Part shown: one piece after another, positions 9,145 through 20,649 of the stretch
Layout: each line of letters opens with the position of its first letter
Position numbering within the stretch: the first letter of the stretch is position 1
Source of the DNA: Symbiodinium natans
Lineage: Eukaryota > Sar > Dinophyceae > Suessiales > Symbiodiniaceae
NCBI GenBank assembly: GCA_905221605.1
Contig: CAJNDS010002100.1
Location: 419,001-483,000, forward strand
Reading direction: 5' to 3'
DNA length: 64,000 nucleotides
Notes under the pieces: model-generated
Databases searched by the model: none
What the model was told of the DNA's origin: nothing
Seen by the model: only the letters and a program-made list of their open reading frames with translations
Program-made: the position numbers and the translations under genes

Positions 9145-12100
9145 GCAGCTCGGCAAGACCCCCGCGAAGTCAATATACTTTCGCACAAGCCCTCATTGGA
9201 GGCTCGCGTGTGCTCGCTCGACAGCTCACTCAACCATCGCTATGGCTCACTCTTTCTCTTACGCTCTGTCTCACTTGTCTCGCGTTGTTCTGCCTTTGAT
9301 TGTTCGCTTGCTCACCCATGCTTCTTTATTTGCTTTCCCGAGGAATGCGAACATGCTGACACCGGAAGGGTTGAAGGAGATCTTCGAGCGACCGGACTGG
9401 TGGACACGGCCGCCGGCCCTGTTGCTGTGGGTGTTGCTCGTGGCTTCCTTGCTGCTTATCGGCTTCAGCTTCTTCAAGGATGCCCGCATGCGTCGCTCGG
9501 GGCTCTGGCGGGAGGAGTACTTCCTCACAGACCTCCCTCCCGCCCAGCTGGCAAAGCACCCCTGCCTCAGCTGCCTCAGCTGCACGCCGGCACCGCCGGC
9601 ACCTCCGGCACCGGAGCCAAAGGAGCCTTCGACTCCGACGGCTCCGGCGGCTCCTCCTCAGAAGTCCAAATCCTGGAGGGCCGGGACCGGTCTGAGTCGC
9701 ATTCGAGGCCTCTCACGAGGATTCTCTCGGGTCTCTGAGTCCCCGATGGCGCTGGCGCGGCAGCAGATGCTCCGCAGGGCCAAGCCTTCCATGGGCTCGG
9801 CCATGCGCGAGCGCACGATTTGCCGCAGCACCCTGCAGCTTGGCAGCGGAGAGGTTCGGGGTTTAGAGGGATTGTGGGTTGCAAGCCGGCCATCACCTCG
9901 GCATATCTCAGAAGGGCCCGAAGCGTAGCAACAGCTATAGACGCTCTTCGCAGCTTCCTCAACCCTCAGCCTCCCGAACTCATCCTAAACTAGAGAGCCT
10001 GCAGAGTTTGAGCAAATCGCAGTTTCCTCGTCCCTCAAAGCCATCAGTGTGGGGTTGGTGTCACTGCGCGAGCGCATGACTTGCAATCAGAATTCATTGA
10101 AGCAGCTGTGGGGGCATCTGGGTATTTTGCGTTGTCGCGGCAGTTGGCCCAATAACTCAGGTGGGAGGCGGCTTTACGACACCGCCTGCACACCAGCTCC
10201 ATCGAGATTCACATCTGGGGTCGCCGCGGCTGGGTCCAAGGCAGTTTGGCCCTCCATCACTCTCCGGTGATGAAGGAGCCTCAACCCAAAACTCAAAGCC
10301 TGAAACCCTACAGTAGGCCCTATAGACTCTATAGACCACGAAACCCGAAAAGGAGCTGGCTCTGAAGATGGAGGAGAGCTTGCCCAAGGCCTTCGTCAAG
10401 TGCCTCGGACGTTTAAGGTTTGGGCCTCCATACGCCCCTGTCAACCCCGAAACCCTCCAAAGCCCTCTAACAGAGCTCTGACCCCCTTCCAAACAGCCAT
10501 CGAAGCCACAGGATGCACAGCTCGCGAGCTCGTCGACTCTGGGTGCCTCTGCTGGCCACCCACCCTGTTTACGAGCTCTTCCTCTGTGACATCCACATGA
10601 CCTCGGCAAAGCGGGCCAAGATCCTAATCGCGGACTGTCTCCTGGGCAGCCTCTCCTTCGTCGCCCTCTTCTTCTCTGTGGATGGATCGGCCGTCGCAGC
10701 CAGGAGCCCAGAGGAGTGTCCGATCGAGCAGGGCACCTTCTTGTGGTTCACCTTCGTTGCCATGTTCTCCGTCCTCCTGAACTTCGCGCCACGAAGCCTG
10801 GAATGCCGCTTGGCCAGGCGCACCTTCATACAAGAGGAGTCTGGGCAGCGGGAGAGGCAGCTGTGGAGGCAGCGCTTCCGGGACGTAGCCTTCTGGATCA
10901 TCAGCAGTGGCCTCTCTTGCATCCATCTCCTTATCATCACTGCATTCCTGGCAAACCTGTCCCAGGCGGACGAGGCCAAGTGGCTGTTCACCTTCGGGAT
11001 CGTGCTTGTGCGGAAGCTCCTGATCGTTCCGCTTCTCGCATGCCTCTTCTCAGGCCTTGGCACCGAGCTCTCCCTGCACACAGGTGAGATCCGGCCACCG
11101 AAGAAGCTGGGACTGGATCTGCAGCTGTCAGATGAGGGTCATGAGCAGAACGAGCAGAATGAGCAGAATGAGGAGCCTGCAGATGGCAAGAAGGGCGAGG
11201 AGTGCGAGGAGGGCGACGAAATCCAGGAATGGCACGAGGAGGGCCAGGGGGGCCAGGGAGGCGAGGGATCCGGAGCCGGAAACGATCGACGGGTCTGGTT
11301 CGAGAAGGTGCAAGAGCTCGCAGGCGCGGGAGTTGCAATGTGAACCTTGTGTCTGCACTGCTATGATGCGAGCTGTGTGAAAGGCTGTGTGTTCGCCCTC
11401 AACTCGACTCTCTCGGCCCTCCAACCCTACACCCTGCATCTTCTGAGGCAGGGGCCTGACCATCAGGCAGCTCCTCGACTTCTACGCGGATCTGGGGAAA
11501 GGCAACATGCCGCATTTCGACCCAATCGAGTCGACCACGCACGATGTGGCTTGGGCCCTAAACCCTACAACGCCCTATACGCCCTATAAACCCCAAACAA
11601 CCCGCAAACCGCATGAAGAAAGCCGGTCGTTCGTGCCCTGAAAGAAAAGAAGCAGGAAGAAGCAGACACCTGACGGTCAGGTGGTGCGGCAGGCCATCAT
11701 CCCGCGATCTCTGAAGTTGAAGGAGGCGCGCTACTTCCTCGTGGTGGTCCATCGTGCCACCGGCCTGGATGCCGCGGATCTCTTCAGCGGCTCGGATCCC
11801 TACTGCGTGATCTCGGTACAGGGGGCCAAAGGCTTGAAGAAGCCATGGAAAGGTGGGGGCCGCACGGCTGTGGCGAGTGGCCAAAATCCAGTGTGGGATG
11901 AGACCTTCCTGGTGCAGGAGCATCGAATCCATGGCATCGCCAAAAGCCTAGGGCCCCCAAACTCGGGCCCTATAAGCCTATAAACCCTAAATATACCCTT
12001 CACACCTCAGCTTCCTCAGCTCGCAGCCCGTGTGGAGGATGTCTTCGACGAGGAGAGCCTCCGCTTTGAACTCTGGGACAGGGACTTCCTTTCCAGCGAC

Positions 12101-15100
12101 GACCCTCTCGGCAGCGTCTCGATGGCGGCGCCAAGCTCAGCCCTTGTTGGGGGGAATCTCTTGTGCAGCTACAGAAAAAAACATGCAACCACCAGCAAAC
12201 CCCAATCCCCCAAAACCCTGCGCTATAAACCCGAAAAACCTGTCGGCTCAGGCAGAAAGCTTCTGGCAAGGCGTGAGCGGGATACAGCAGCTCGAGGACA
12301 CCAAAGACGGCGGGGGCTTCCTCGAGGCTCCTCTGTCGGGGTTTCGGGCTTCAGGTTTATTTTAGGGTTTATGGGGTTTGGGGAGGGATTAAGCTCAAGA
12401 CCCCGGAAAATCCCCGAGAAATCCATTCAGGTTTCCATCACGGCCCACCTGACCCTGGAGAAAGCCCAGCAAGCCCAGAGGGCCCAGGAGGCCGGACCAG
12501 CGCCACCTTGTTGTTTCAGGATGCGTTATAGGGGCGTGTAGAGTGATGTTATCTGATGGCGTGTTTGGGCGTTCACTCGGGGCTTTGGGGGGCTATTTAG
12601 GGGGGCTGTTAGGGCGGACGGGTTTGGGGGTTGTGTGGGGCGCGGGTCCTCGCTCGAGTGGTCTCAGATTCAGCGCACTCTGGCGCTCTGTGTGTGTGTG
12701 TGTGCATTCCCCCAAGCCCTGTAATGAAACCCTCTCTCGGGTTTTAGGGTTTCTGGGGTCAAGCCTAGACCGAACACAGAGGTCGCAAGCAACAGGAACT
12801 TGATTTCGCAGCTGCTGCTGGGGTCGCGATCGCACCGCGCAGCGCTTGCTTTGATTCGAGGGTATGCCGGCAGTGCGAAGCGCGCCAAACCCAGGCCCCT
12901 TTGTAGACCCTAAAGTCTGCCTCCTTCTCCCAGACAGACAGGCCACGCATACCACGATCTCCACAGTGGCCGCTCTGACGTCACAGTTTGCGAGACAGAT
13001 CAGTCCATATGAGTTGCGGGCAGCCTGATCGGATTTATCTCTTTGGATGGTTCTGCAGTGCGACTTCTAGACTGACTTCTTGGTTCTCTTGCATGCTGTG
13101 CTGCATTCTGTCTGGCTTCTTCCGGCCCCTAAACCCGACATCCTAAGCCCTCAAAGGAGACAGCTGACATCGACGAGGAAGTGGTGGTCCGCGGCGGTAT
13201 CTACAAGATGGGCCGGAGCGTCTCGCGTGGATTGCTATCGGGAGACATGGGTCCGGGCTATGCTTATGCCACCGTGTTGAATGGCGGTCGTTCGCATCTC
13301 GCCGTCAAGATGGTGACTCACAGCTGGCGCAACAAAGCAGCTTGAAGGAAGTTGAGAGCCGTTTGTATTTCAACTTGGCGACTTCTTAATTGCACTTGGT
13401 CTTCTCCATGCCTGTCCCTTTGCTCTGTCACAGCTTTGCACTCTTGCTGCCTCTGTATCGTGTTTGAGTTCAGAATGGTCGCCTTTAGCCATTGTAGCCT
13501 TCAGGGCTTTGTGCATCGCACCCTATAACCACTAGCACTAAACCCCAACCCCTCCCCCCCCTGATTTCTAAGTTCACCTATCTCTTGGCGAGCGTTCTTG
13601 CCGATGCTCTCGACGCGGAGAAGTACGACGTGTTTGCAGAAAGCCTCAAGGAGCGAGACTTTGACAAACTGACAAAGGCCTTGCAGAAGAGCCTTGGAAG
13701 GCAAGGGGCCCCTGCGGCGTTTAGGGTGTAAGGCTAGCGCTATAGCCCTTCCCCGTCACACGCCTTGCCAGTTCAGGGCTCATCTGATCCGCAAGGAAGG
13801 GGAAGCTCGACGTGCGGTACTGGATCTGTGCCTTCTCGGTGAACCAGCATGCCGGGATTTGCGCAACCCCTCCGCCGACCGATTCAACCGGGCATGCCAT
13901 AACCCCATGCAGCTGCACGACCATAAAGCACTTTGATGGAGACCTCAGCGAGGCTCGCCTGCAACTTTCTGCCGAAGTCGCTGCCAAGCGCCTGGTAGGT
14001 GTAGGCGGCGCGCGGCCGTGAGAAGTCTCCCTCGCAGAAGTGCCCTACTGTACGATAGGTCGCCTAAACTGGAAGCTTGCTCAGCAACGCTTGCAGGTTG
14101 TCACTATCTTATCCTGCAAAACCACGAGACTACTAGAACGTTTTGTGCTTTGGTGTCACGCTGCTGCTTGTTTTGTTATTGTGTACCATACTTTCTTGCA
14201 TGTACTCGGGATACAATCGTTCACTATTGTGTTCGACGTTCCGGTATACTTCATAGTATACTGTCATGCAACATAGTCTTCAGCATACGATGTACTGCAG
14301 TTGTAGGATGTTTGGCACCAGGCTGTGCCACAAGCTCTGCCACCCAGCATCCCTTTTTGTTGAGGTTTTACTTTTTGGGGGTTCAGGTCGTGTTTGTGTG
14401 TGGGGCAAGCACCTGTGCATGCTGTGCTTCCGCCAAGACCCACGCACACAGCCAGGGGCCGAGGTGAGCGTGTTGCGTGGTGGTGGGGGGACGAAGATGG
14501 CCCCTTCGCCCCGCTCACACTGAAGTAAGCCTACCTGTGTTTGTGGCACACTTTCCCCGACACGTACAGTCTGGCCCTTCTTCGGACCTCTTGCGTTTCA
14601 CGCGGCACATGGCTTCTATCCAAAAGGGTTGCTTCCATTCCCTTGGTTGAGGTTTTGCCGTTTGTGCTTTGTCCCTACTCTTCCCAATGGTGTGTGTTGT
14701 TCTGTCCATCTCCTCCGTGCGCTTCACACGTTACGTGCTTCCACACAACCTGCATCCAAAACGGCTTGCCTCCATTCCCTTGAAGTTTTTTTCTGCCTCG
14801 TGCCTGGTGCCCACTCTTCCCAATGCCACGAGATGTGCCTGTCCGAGTCAATTATGTTCTCTTGGATCCAATAGAAAAAATGCACGATTCGGAGGGCGCT
14901 TCGAGAATCCCAGGAAGTCAATAGGTAGTAGGGACAAGAGCAAATATACAACTGAGTGCTTAAAACCGAACGGTACAAAAAACGAGATTTAGTTACTACA
15001 AACGCGTGTTTTTGCAGGGTAGGGGCAATCCGTAGACCCAACTGTTATAGGGGGATGTCCAATCAATTCTGATTCTCGAAACAACGAGAGGTTTTTCTTT

Positions 15101-18100
15101 AAATTCCCAAAACAACAAATTTACATCGTAAAATCAAAAACTCTCCACACTGTTGTCTGGCTGCTCGGTGTCCGTTATTTCTACTGAAGTTTAGTAAGCA
15201 CAAGCAATGAAAAAGGGCTCCTGGTGTGGAATGTTTCCTATCCTCTTTGCCAATGAATCGTAGTAGGGAATTTGCATGAAAGGGGCTGCTCCAAACATTT
15301 TTTGCTGATGAAATGTAAATTGATCAAGGAGCTACATACAAAGGCTCTCCGTGTAGAATGACGCTCCGGGCAAAAGTGCTTAAATGAAAAGGGCTCCCTC
15401 TGCCCCTCTGGACCACTACCGTGGTCACCGCGCTGGGGGGGCGGGGGGGGGGGGGGGGGGGAGAGGTGATATTCGCAATTAAACATGCAGAGGAACAAAT
15501 GAATGAATGAAAAGACAGAGAAAAAACATGAGGCAAGAATGTATATGTATAAAGAGGCTTCGGGCTTGTAGGGATGTGAGGGATTGTAGGTTGTGATCTG
15601 TGTGCCAATTCCATGACTTCTGCAGCTTGGAGTCTCAAAGCCCCGCAGTCCTACCGAGCTCGAAGCTGCAACGAAACGGGGAACACCATGAGGAAATGAA
15701 CAAGTTTGACGACATGATGGCCTACCTCAAGAAGTCCTTGCGCCAGCTGGGCCAGGTAGCGTAGCTTGTGACGTTGTAGTGTTCGACCGGGAGGGTTTTG
15801 TGTGATGCTGCCACACTGTTATGTGGGCGCTGAGTCGACAGCCCTGCAACTTACGCGCGAACCAATTCCTCAGCTCATCATTGTAAGCATCCAACCCTTC
15901 TTACATCCCCCGAGGCTTGAGCCTATGAAGGTTTCTCACAGAGCCAACATTCATGGACGAGTAAAGGATACCGTAACAAAGTCTACTAGATTCTGGACCC
16001 TGTTCCCGAAACCCCCCCTAAACCAGGGTTGTACAGAATCTTCTTTGCTTCTTGTCCTTTGTGAGCCGTTTCTTGTCCAGCCAGGCTCGGTTGGAGCAAG
16101 TGGTCGCCTTGGAGGCAGACGTCACTTCCCGTGCTGAGTCTAGGGGTCAGGGTTCCGGGGCCTCAAACCTCCGAAGCCCGAAGCCTCAGAGCCCAAAAGC
16201 CCTATACCCTGAGCCCTCGCGACCCTAAACCCTAAACCCTAAACCCCAATCCTCCAGAGGTCGATTTTTCGCTCTTGACGCGGGTGTGGTGCCTTGCCGA
16301 GCTCTACGAAGCGCATGACCTGCACTTGCCGCAGGTTTCCCACCGCATGGCTTTCGGGTCTTCAATGGTCTTCACCGGCTTTGGTTACTTACTACCATGT
16401 ACTCCCTGTTCAGAAACTAGAGAGTAAAAAGTGCAACGCTTCGGTGTTGGGACCGCCAGACCGGGTCTTTCGGGTTGAGGATTTAGGACCTAGGGCTTCT
16501 AGCTCTAGGGACTCGAGGGTCTCTCACCTCCGGGTTTCGGTGTAGGGTTCAGACTGCAGCACTGGATCCCCTGTCTCTTCCGAATCTTAGGACGCCCCTT
16601 TCTCTTTACCGACTGCTCGTGGAAGTCCCAGCCCTTGTTCATATGCAGAAACATGGGGTTTACGATATGGAAGACTACCTGCATGGCCACTTTGCGCGCG
16701 AATGGAGCAAAATGTGGTCGGGGTCCTGTATGACCCCCCTCCCATACTGTGCAGATCGTTTGAATCGACTCTTTTGGCCTTGCTTAGCAAGCATATTTGT
16801 TTTGTAGGAGCCAAATTTGTCCATTCGAACCAGCTGCTGTACGGCCCGAATTCGGGCCGTGCAGCACCGTGAACCTCTGCAACTGTTGCAGGTCCGCCTC
16901 CGGGGTCTCATCGAAGGCTAAACTGTTAAGTGCTTGGCATCAACGGCGTCGACCGTCTCCCAAGCCGCTTGAAAAAGAGCTTCGTGGCCGCTGATCCAAG
17001 CAATCGCCCAAGGTGCAAACATCAGACAAGGCCCCACCCAACCTCTGCGGGTAAGCAACAAGGTGAACATGTCATGACACCTCGAATATTCAGGCAGGCA
17101 AAGTGTTCCCCGGCCGAGCGACTGGGGCCGAGTGCCGCGTCGAGAACCTCGCAAGCGGTTGGATCTCTGGTCTGAGTCGAGCCAAACTCGGAGCTCAAGG
17201 GCAGTCCAAGGCCCCATAAGGCCCCCATGGGCGGCGGGACACCGGGAGCAGTCGCACCGGTGCCAGCAGGGACTGTTTACAAGTCCTCTCACGGTCACTC
17301 GCACAGTGGCTTAGTTCGGATCTGTGTGACACAATGTGGGGGCTCGATCCGAAACCTTTATCATGAATCCTCAACCCCTCAACCCCTCAACTCCTAAACC
17401 ACTGGCGACAGGCAGCCGAGCAATCCAAAGTGGGTTGTGTTTCATTGAAGCCTTGCAGTGTGCGAGCGTAAGCGTCGAATTTTATCTCCACCCCCCCCCT
17501 TCAATCCCACCCCCCCCCCCCTACCTCTTCAGGCCATCAAGATCCATTCCCTGGCCGCCCGGGACCTTTGTTTGGAGAGGCTTGCGCGGCTGGATGTCCA
17601 GCAAGCGGAGGCTTCCTTCCCCGCGGACAAGGATAGCAGAAGCCCTAAATTATCCAAAATCACTAAACCCCAAAAAGTCGACCCTTAACCCTATATTTCA
17701 GCCACAGACCAGGACTTGGTCCTTGGCAAGATCGAGGACACTGGCGCTTTCAATGTGGCCCTCCAGGACCCTCATGCTCAGAGAAGGCAGGGTTAGGCCT
17801 GACGCGCGTGCCAGGCGAGGGTTTAGGGCTCACAGAAGCCTTCACTCATAAACCCTAAACTCAACCCTAAGCTATTTTGAGCGCCTGAAGTCTGGATCCT
17901 GCATTCCAAAAATCCTGGGGAGCCCTGTGGGTTTGATGCGTAGCAATATTGGATACCTTTGCTTTCTATGACCTCGTCCTGAGGGCTTTGGAGTCTTATT
18001 AGCTCCTAAGCCCTGAACCCGCAACCCTAGACGGCTTTCAGAGGACCTCGTGCTGCATCGCTTGGATTCCTTCCTGGGCAACCGAGCGCGCTCGGCCGCG

Positions 18101-18148
18101 GCGCTCCTCGATGAAGTCGTCCTGGCCTCGTTCAACGTCCTGATCTGA
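7355..18148 (+). CDS. Composite receptor: GPS, TM, C2, HET/TIR-like
   Basis: I join about 20 exon blocks into one gene from matching layout with the intronless gene at 31.8-35.2 kb and from AG|G junctions. Proposed exons: 7355-7433, 7579-7815, 7918-8027, 9085-9144, 9343-9853, 10512-11335, 11452-11545, 11681-11917, 12020-12136, 12252-12340, 12431-12492, 13164-13336, 13573-13710, 13800-13952, 15693-15755, 16100-16120, 16258-16334, 17533-17631, 17713-17766, 18044-18148. The order is GAIN/GPS-like ectodomain, membrane segments, C2 domain and a cytoplasmic module with HET/TIR-like motifs. The 5' end is not resolved and may reach back to 0.4 kb. Introns use GT, GC and, at 17632 and 17767, GA donors. 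Many introns carry TTTAGGG-like sequence at the 5' end and CCCTAAA-like sequence at the 3' end. At least one or two small exons are probably missed between 12.5 and 13.2 kb. The product would be a surface receptor; its ligand and output are unknown. Confidence 0.65.
8758..8815. repeat. (TTCTCA)n hexamer tract
   Basis: About nine tandem attctc units with one variant (attcgc) inside the 8.03-9.08 kb intron. The rest of this intron shows no recognisable feature. Confidence 0.9.
9343..9853 (+). CDS. Receptor exon with first membrane segment
   Basis: The exon starts with [10 protein letters not shown], directly comparable to N-A-A-A-I-F-S-A-E-G-L after the GPS of the kelch gene. A single hydrophobic helix follows ([18 protein letters not shown], roughly residues 24-45 of the exon) and then a basic W-R-E-E-Y-F-L. 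The remainder is a Pro-rich stretch of P-A-P-P-A-P type repeats and an R/S-rich segment, so it is likely a cytoplasmic loop. It ends at gagag|gttcgg with a GT donor; the following intron opens with ggggtttagaggg. Confidence 0.7.
10512..11335 (+). CDS. Receptor exon with several membrane segments
   Basis: After a ccacag acceptor the exon reads [10 protein letters not shown] and then at least four hydrophobic stretches: [47 protein letters not shown] and [16 protein letters not shown]. The first loop has paired cysteines. The C-terminal third is an acidic, repeat-rich tail ([11 protein letters not shown], then G-Q-G-G-Q-G-G-E-G), followed by W-F-E-K-V-Q-E-L-A before the donor. The pattern resembles the post-GPS region of the kelch gene and of polycystin-like dinoflagellate proteins. 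No pore motif was seen, so channel function is not claimed. Confidence 0.7.
11452..12492 (+). CDS. C2 domain exons of the receptor
   Basis: Exon 11452-11545 ([15 protein letters not shown] … S-T-T-H-D) leads into exon 11681-11917, which holds the first half of a C2 domain: [24 protein letters not shown] and N-P-V-W-D-E-T-F. Exon 12020-12136 continues with [18 protein letters not shown]. Exons 12252-12340 and 12431-12492 finish the fold with [10 protein letters not shown]. The calcium-binding aspartates expected in loops 1 and 3 are present (S-D-P, W-D-R-D, S-D-D-P), so calcium-dependent membrane binding is plausible. Introns here end with runs such as ccctataagcctataaaccctaaat and aaaccctgcgctataaaccc. 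Confidence 0.75.
13164..18148 (+). CDS. C-terminal module with HET/TIR-like motifs
   Basis: Eight or nine small exons give this order: [103 protein letters not shown] and a final exon ending in S-F-N-V-L-I-stop at 18146-18148. I recognise the block as widespread in dinoflagellates. The spacing of W-I-x-A-F-S-V-N-Q, a middle M-x-x-F-D-D-M and L-x-R-V-W-C-L-x-E-L resembles HET (W-I-D-x-x-C-I-N-Q … R-x-W) and TIR (W-C-L-x-E-L) domains. That relation is my inference from motifs only. Enzymatic activity is unknown. Confidence 0.7.
15430..15464 (+). other. Long G-tract inside an intron
   Basis: A nearly uninterrupted run of about 30 guanines lies in the 13953-15692 intron, which has a GC donor and an AG acceptor. 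It has the composition for G-quadruplex formation and is also a place where assemblies fail, so its length is uncertain. Confidence 0.8.
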
Positions 18149-18458
18149 GCTCACCTGTGGGAATTGCAGGTTGGTGTTTGCAGATTTATAGTATCTCTAG
18201 CAGTACTAGAGCAATACTACTCTGGGAAGTATAGCACTTAGTTGTCCTGGTCGGAAGCATCATGGCCTCAACCGGTCTGTGTGTTTTCGTCTGGAGCCGC
18301 AGTTCACTCCTGTACGTAGTGTTGGGCCAAGAAGTCAACTTCCCCAGGCTTTACGGAAGATGTAGCGTCTTTGCTTGTGTGTCCAACACTCGGAGAGGGG
18401 AGTTCATGCCAAGTCTCCGGACCAGGTAAATTGCTGGCAGGAATAATCGGTTCCTGTC

Positions 18459-19060
18459 GAGGCAGAAGCTTTCCACAGCCGCTTGAACCATTGAATGGGA
18501 ACGCAGATGTTTGCGAGAGCATTCCCGTATTTCGGCCGAACCATGGGACTCGAAGAGTCCACGAGCTCGCGTCGAGAAGCGCAATTTGCACGCTTGCGTC
18601 CAGCACGATCTGCTCGCAGGTGTGCTTTGTAGCTTCAGCCACTTTGGAGCCATCTTTCGAACGACGTTTTTTTTGCCAAGAGGAGTGATGATGAGGCAGA
18701 AGCTTGAGCTGCTTTGCGCATTTCTGGGGAATGCTCACGTTTGCAAGAGTAGCGTTCCCGCGACATTTTTCCGAACCACGGACTCGAGCAGTCTGTGAGC
18801 TCACTCAAAGAACTCGCCTCAGCATGCACAACACGCGAGTGTGCATAAATGCGAGATTGCCAATTTCTGAAATTCTCCGAGCGCACGCCGTTTTGCTCAC
18901 AAAACTGGTTGCTGCGAAAAGGCAGAAGCTTGAGCTGCCTTCCTCGTTTCTAGGGAATGCTACGTTTGTTAGGGTAGCGTTCCATAGCCTAAGCCGGACC
19001 ATGGGCTCGAACAGTCTATGAGCCGGCACCGAGAACCTCAATTTGCAGGCTCGCTACTGT
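18459..19060. repeat. Three degenerate ~230-bp tandem units
   Basis: Units start with ggcagaagctt at about 18459, 18693 and 18919. Each contains a ggaatgct.acgtttg core, a gtagcgttcc-like block and a final ggactcgaacagtctatgag-like end. No reading frame is shared by the three. The stretch from 19.06 to 20.3 kb after it holds only short open frames that I cannot support. Confidence 0.8.
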
Positions 19061-20315
19061 TCTGTTGCAGAATCAGCTCCCCATGCCATGGAAGATAAGA
19101 CTCGCGTCATCAGATCCAGCTCGTGCGAACGCACGGCCGTGCCTTTTGCGAGCTTGCTGAGTCTAGCAAGTCAGTGTAGCTTTCACCACCCGCGCCTCCA
19201 CTCCTTCCGAAGGTCGGAGCTGCGAGGGAGTTCACTTGGGGAAGCCGAACAGGGTAGGCTTTTTCAAAGGCAGGCTCAGTATTCCCTATGCCCTAAACCC
19301 CCTAAATCCGAAGTCTTGCAGAGCTTCCCCAGGAAAAACACAGAGACTCAGAAAATTGCTGAGCTTCAGGGCAGCTTCACTCGGAGGCATGTTGGGCGGG
19401 CTCGCATCTTCTTGTTGGCCAAAAATAGAATGGTGGCAAGAGACTCGCTGGAGTTTAGGTTGTAGGGTCAGGGGTTGATTGCTTGGGTGGGGGCTGCCCG
19501 ATTTCGGAATAATGGGGGTTTGTCCGGAGCCATGTGACTCTAAAGAGTAATTCACGTCGCTTCGTGCCTCTGTAGTGAGTCGCTCAACTTCTTTTGCTGA
19601 TGGAGCCATACCGAAGCCTTGCGCACACGTTGAAAATCTGTGGAGCATTTGGCATTCGACAATGTGGAGCTTTACACCTGAACGCACGACGTGCCTCGAG
19701 CTCCTAGGAATGCAGTACCTCGGGGCCTGATCCACTCAAGTTGCACTTTCTGCAGCCTTTTGGCTTTGAAAGCGGAACCGCAACTACCCCACACCCTCCT
19801 ACTCCTCGGGATGTCAGTCCGGGCGACTGCAAAGGAAGTGCGGTTCCCGGTGCGTGGGTCAAGGGATTTGGGTCTAGGCATTAGGGTTAGTTGTTTTCGA
19901 TGTGTGACGAATGTCTCTAGAGGACATGTTGATCAGGGTTACCTGGAGTGTTTACATAGTCCAGCCGAAAGCGAAAGCTAAACATTCAAATAGATGTTAA
20001 GACTTGTGTCTGACTTGCTGCCAATCACTTTCAGCGAGCCATGCTGTACACTTCCGGTACTCTACTGTGGCCTTTACAAGAGGTCAATTTGATATAAATA
20101 AAGTAACACAGAACGTATAGGAATAGCAATAATAGACCACGCGTCTTCGCTATCAGGTGGCTGCCGCTCCACGAGGTCCGCAACATGTGCCCCGGCAGCA
20201 TCTGTACAAGGTCCTGTTTCCAGGAATTCGGGATGCTCATCGAAAATCCCAGTTGCTGGGACCCCCTGGAGCGCCAGCTTTGTACTGGCTCCGTCTGGAA
20301 TCGGACCCGAGAATT

Positions 20316-20645
20316 AATCTAAACTCCACTCCCCCGTTTCTTGGTTTGTTTCTTGTGTTCATTGTTCGAAAACCAAGAAGAAGTCGAGAAAACAGAGAAT
20401 TAGTCTAAGTTCCCTCGTCGTTTCTTGTTTTTGTTTCTTGTATTTTCTTCGAAAAGCAGAGAATGAGCAGAGAAGAAATTTGAAAACAGAGAAGAGAATT
20501 CATCTAAATTCCACCCCCCTCGTTTCTTGATATTCTTTGTGCTCATTTTTCGAGAATCAGAGAAGTAGAGCAGAGACGTAAGTATCTCCTCGTTCATCGT
20601 TTTTTTGTTTCTTGTGTTCATTCTTCGAGAGTAATGTCCAGGGGC
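20316..20645. repeat. Four ~80-100 bp AT-rich tandem units
   Basis: Each unit begins with a form of aattcatctaaattccac, followed by cgtttcttg, a gtttcttgtgttcatt block and cgagaa-cagagaa. Units start near 20316, 20398, 20498 and 20580. They are non-coding. Confidence 0.85.
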
Positions 20646-20649
20646 CCCG

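Noticed and set aside
10000-10270. Additional receptor exons between 9.9 and 10.5 kb
   Set aside because: Frames such as the one ending P-P-E-L-I-L-N at 9987 are suggestive but junctions do not keep phase with the neighbouring exons, so I left them out.
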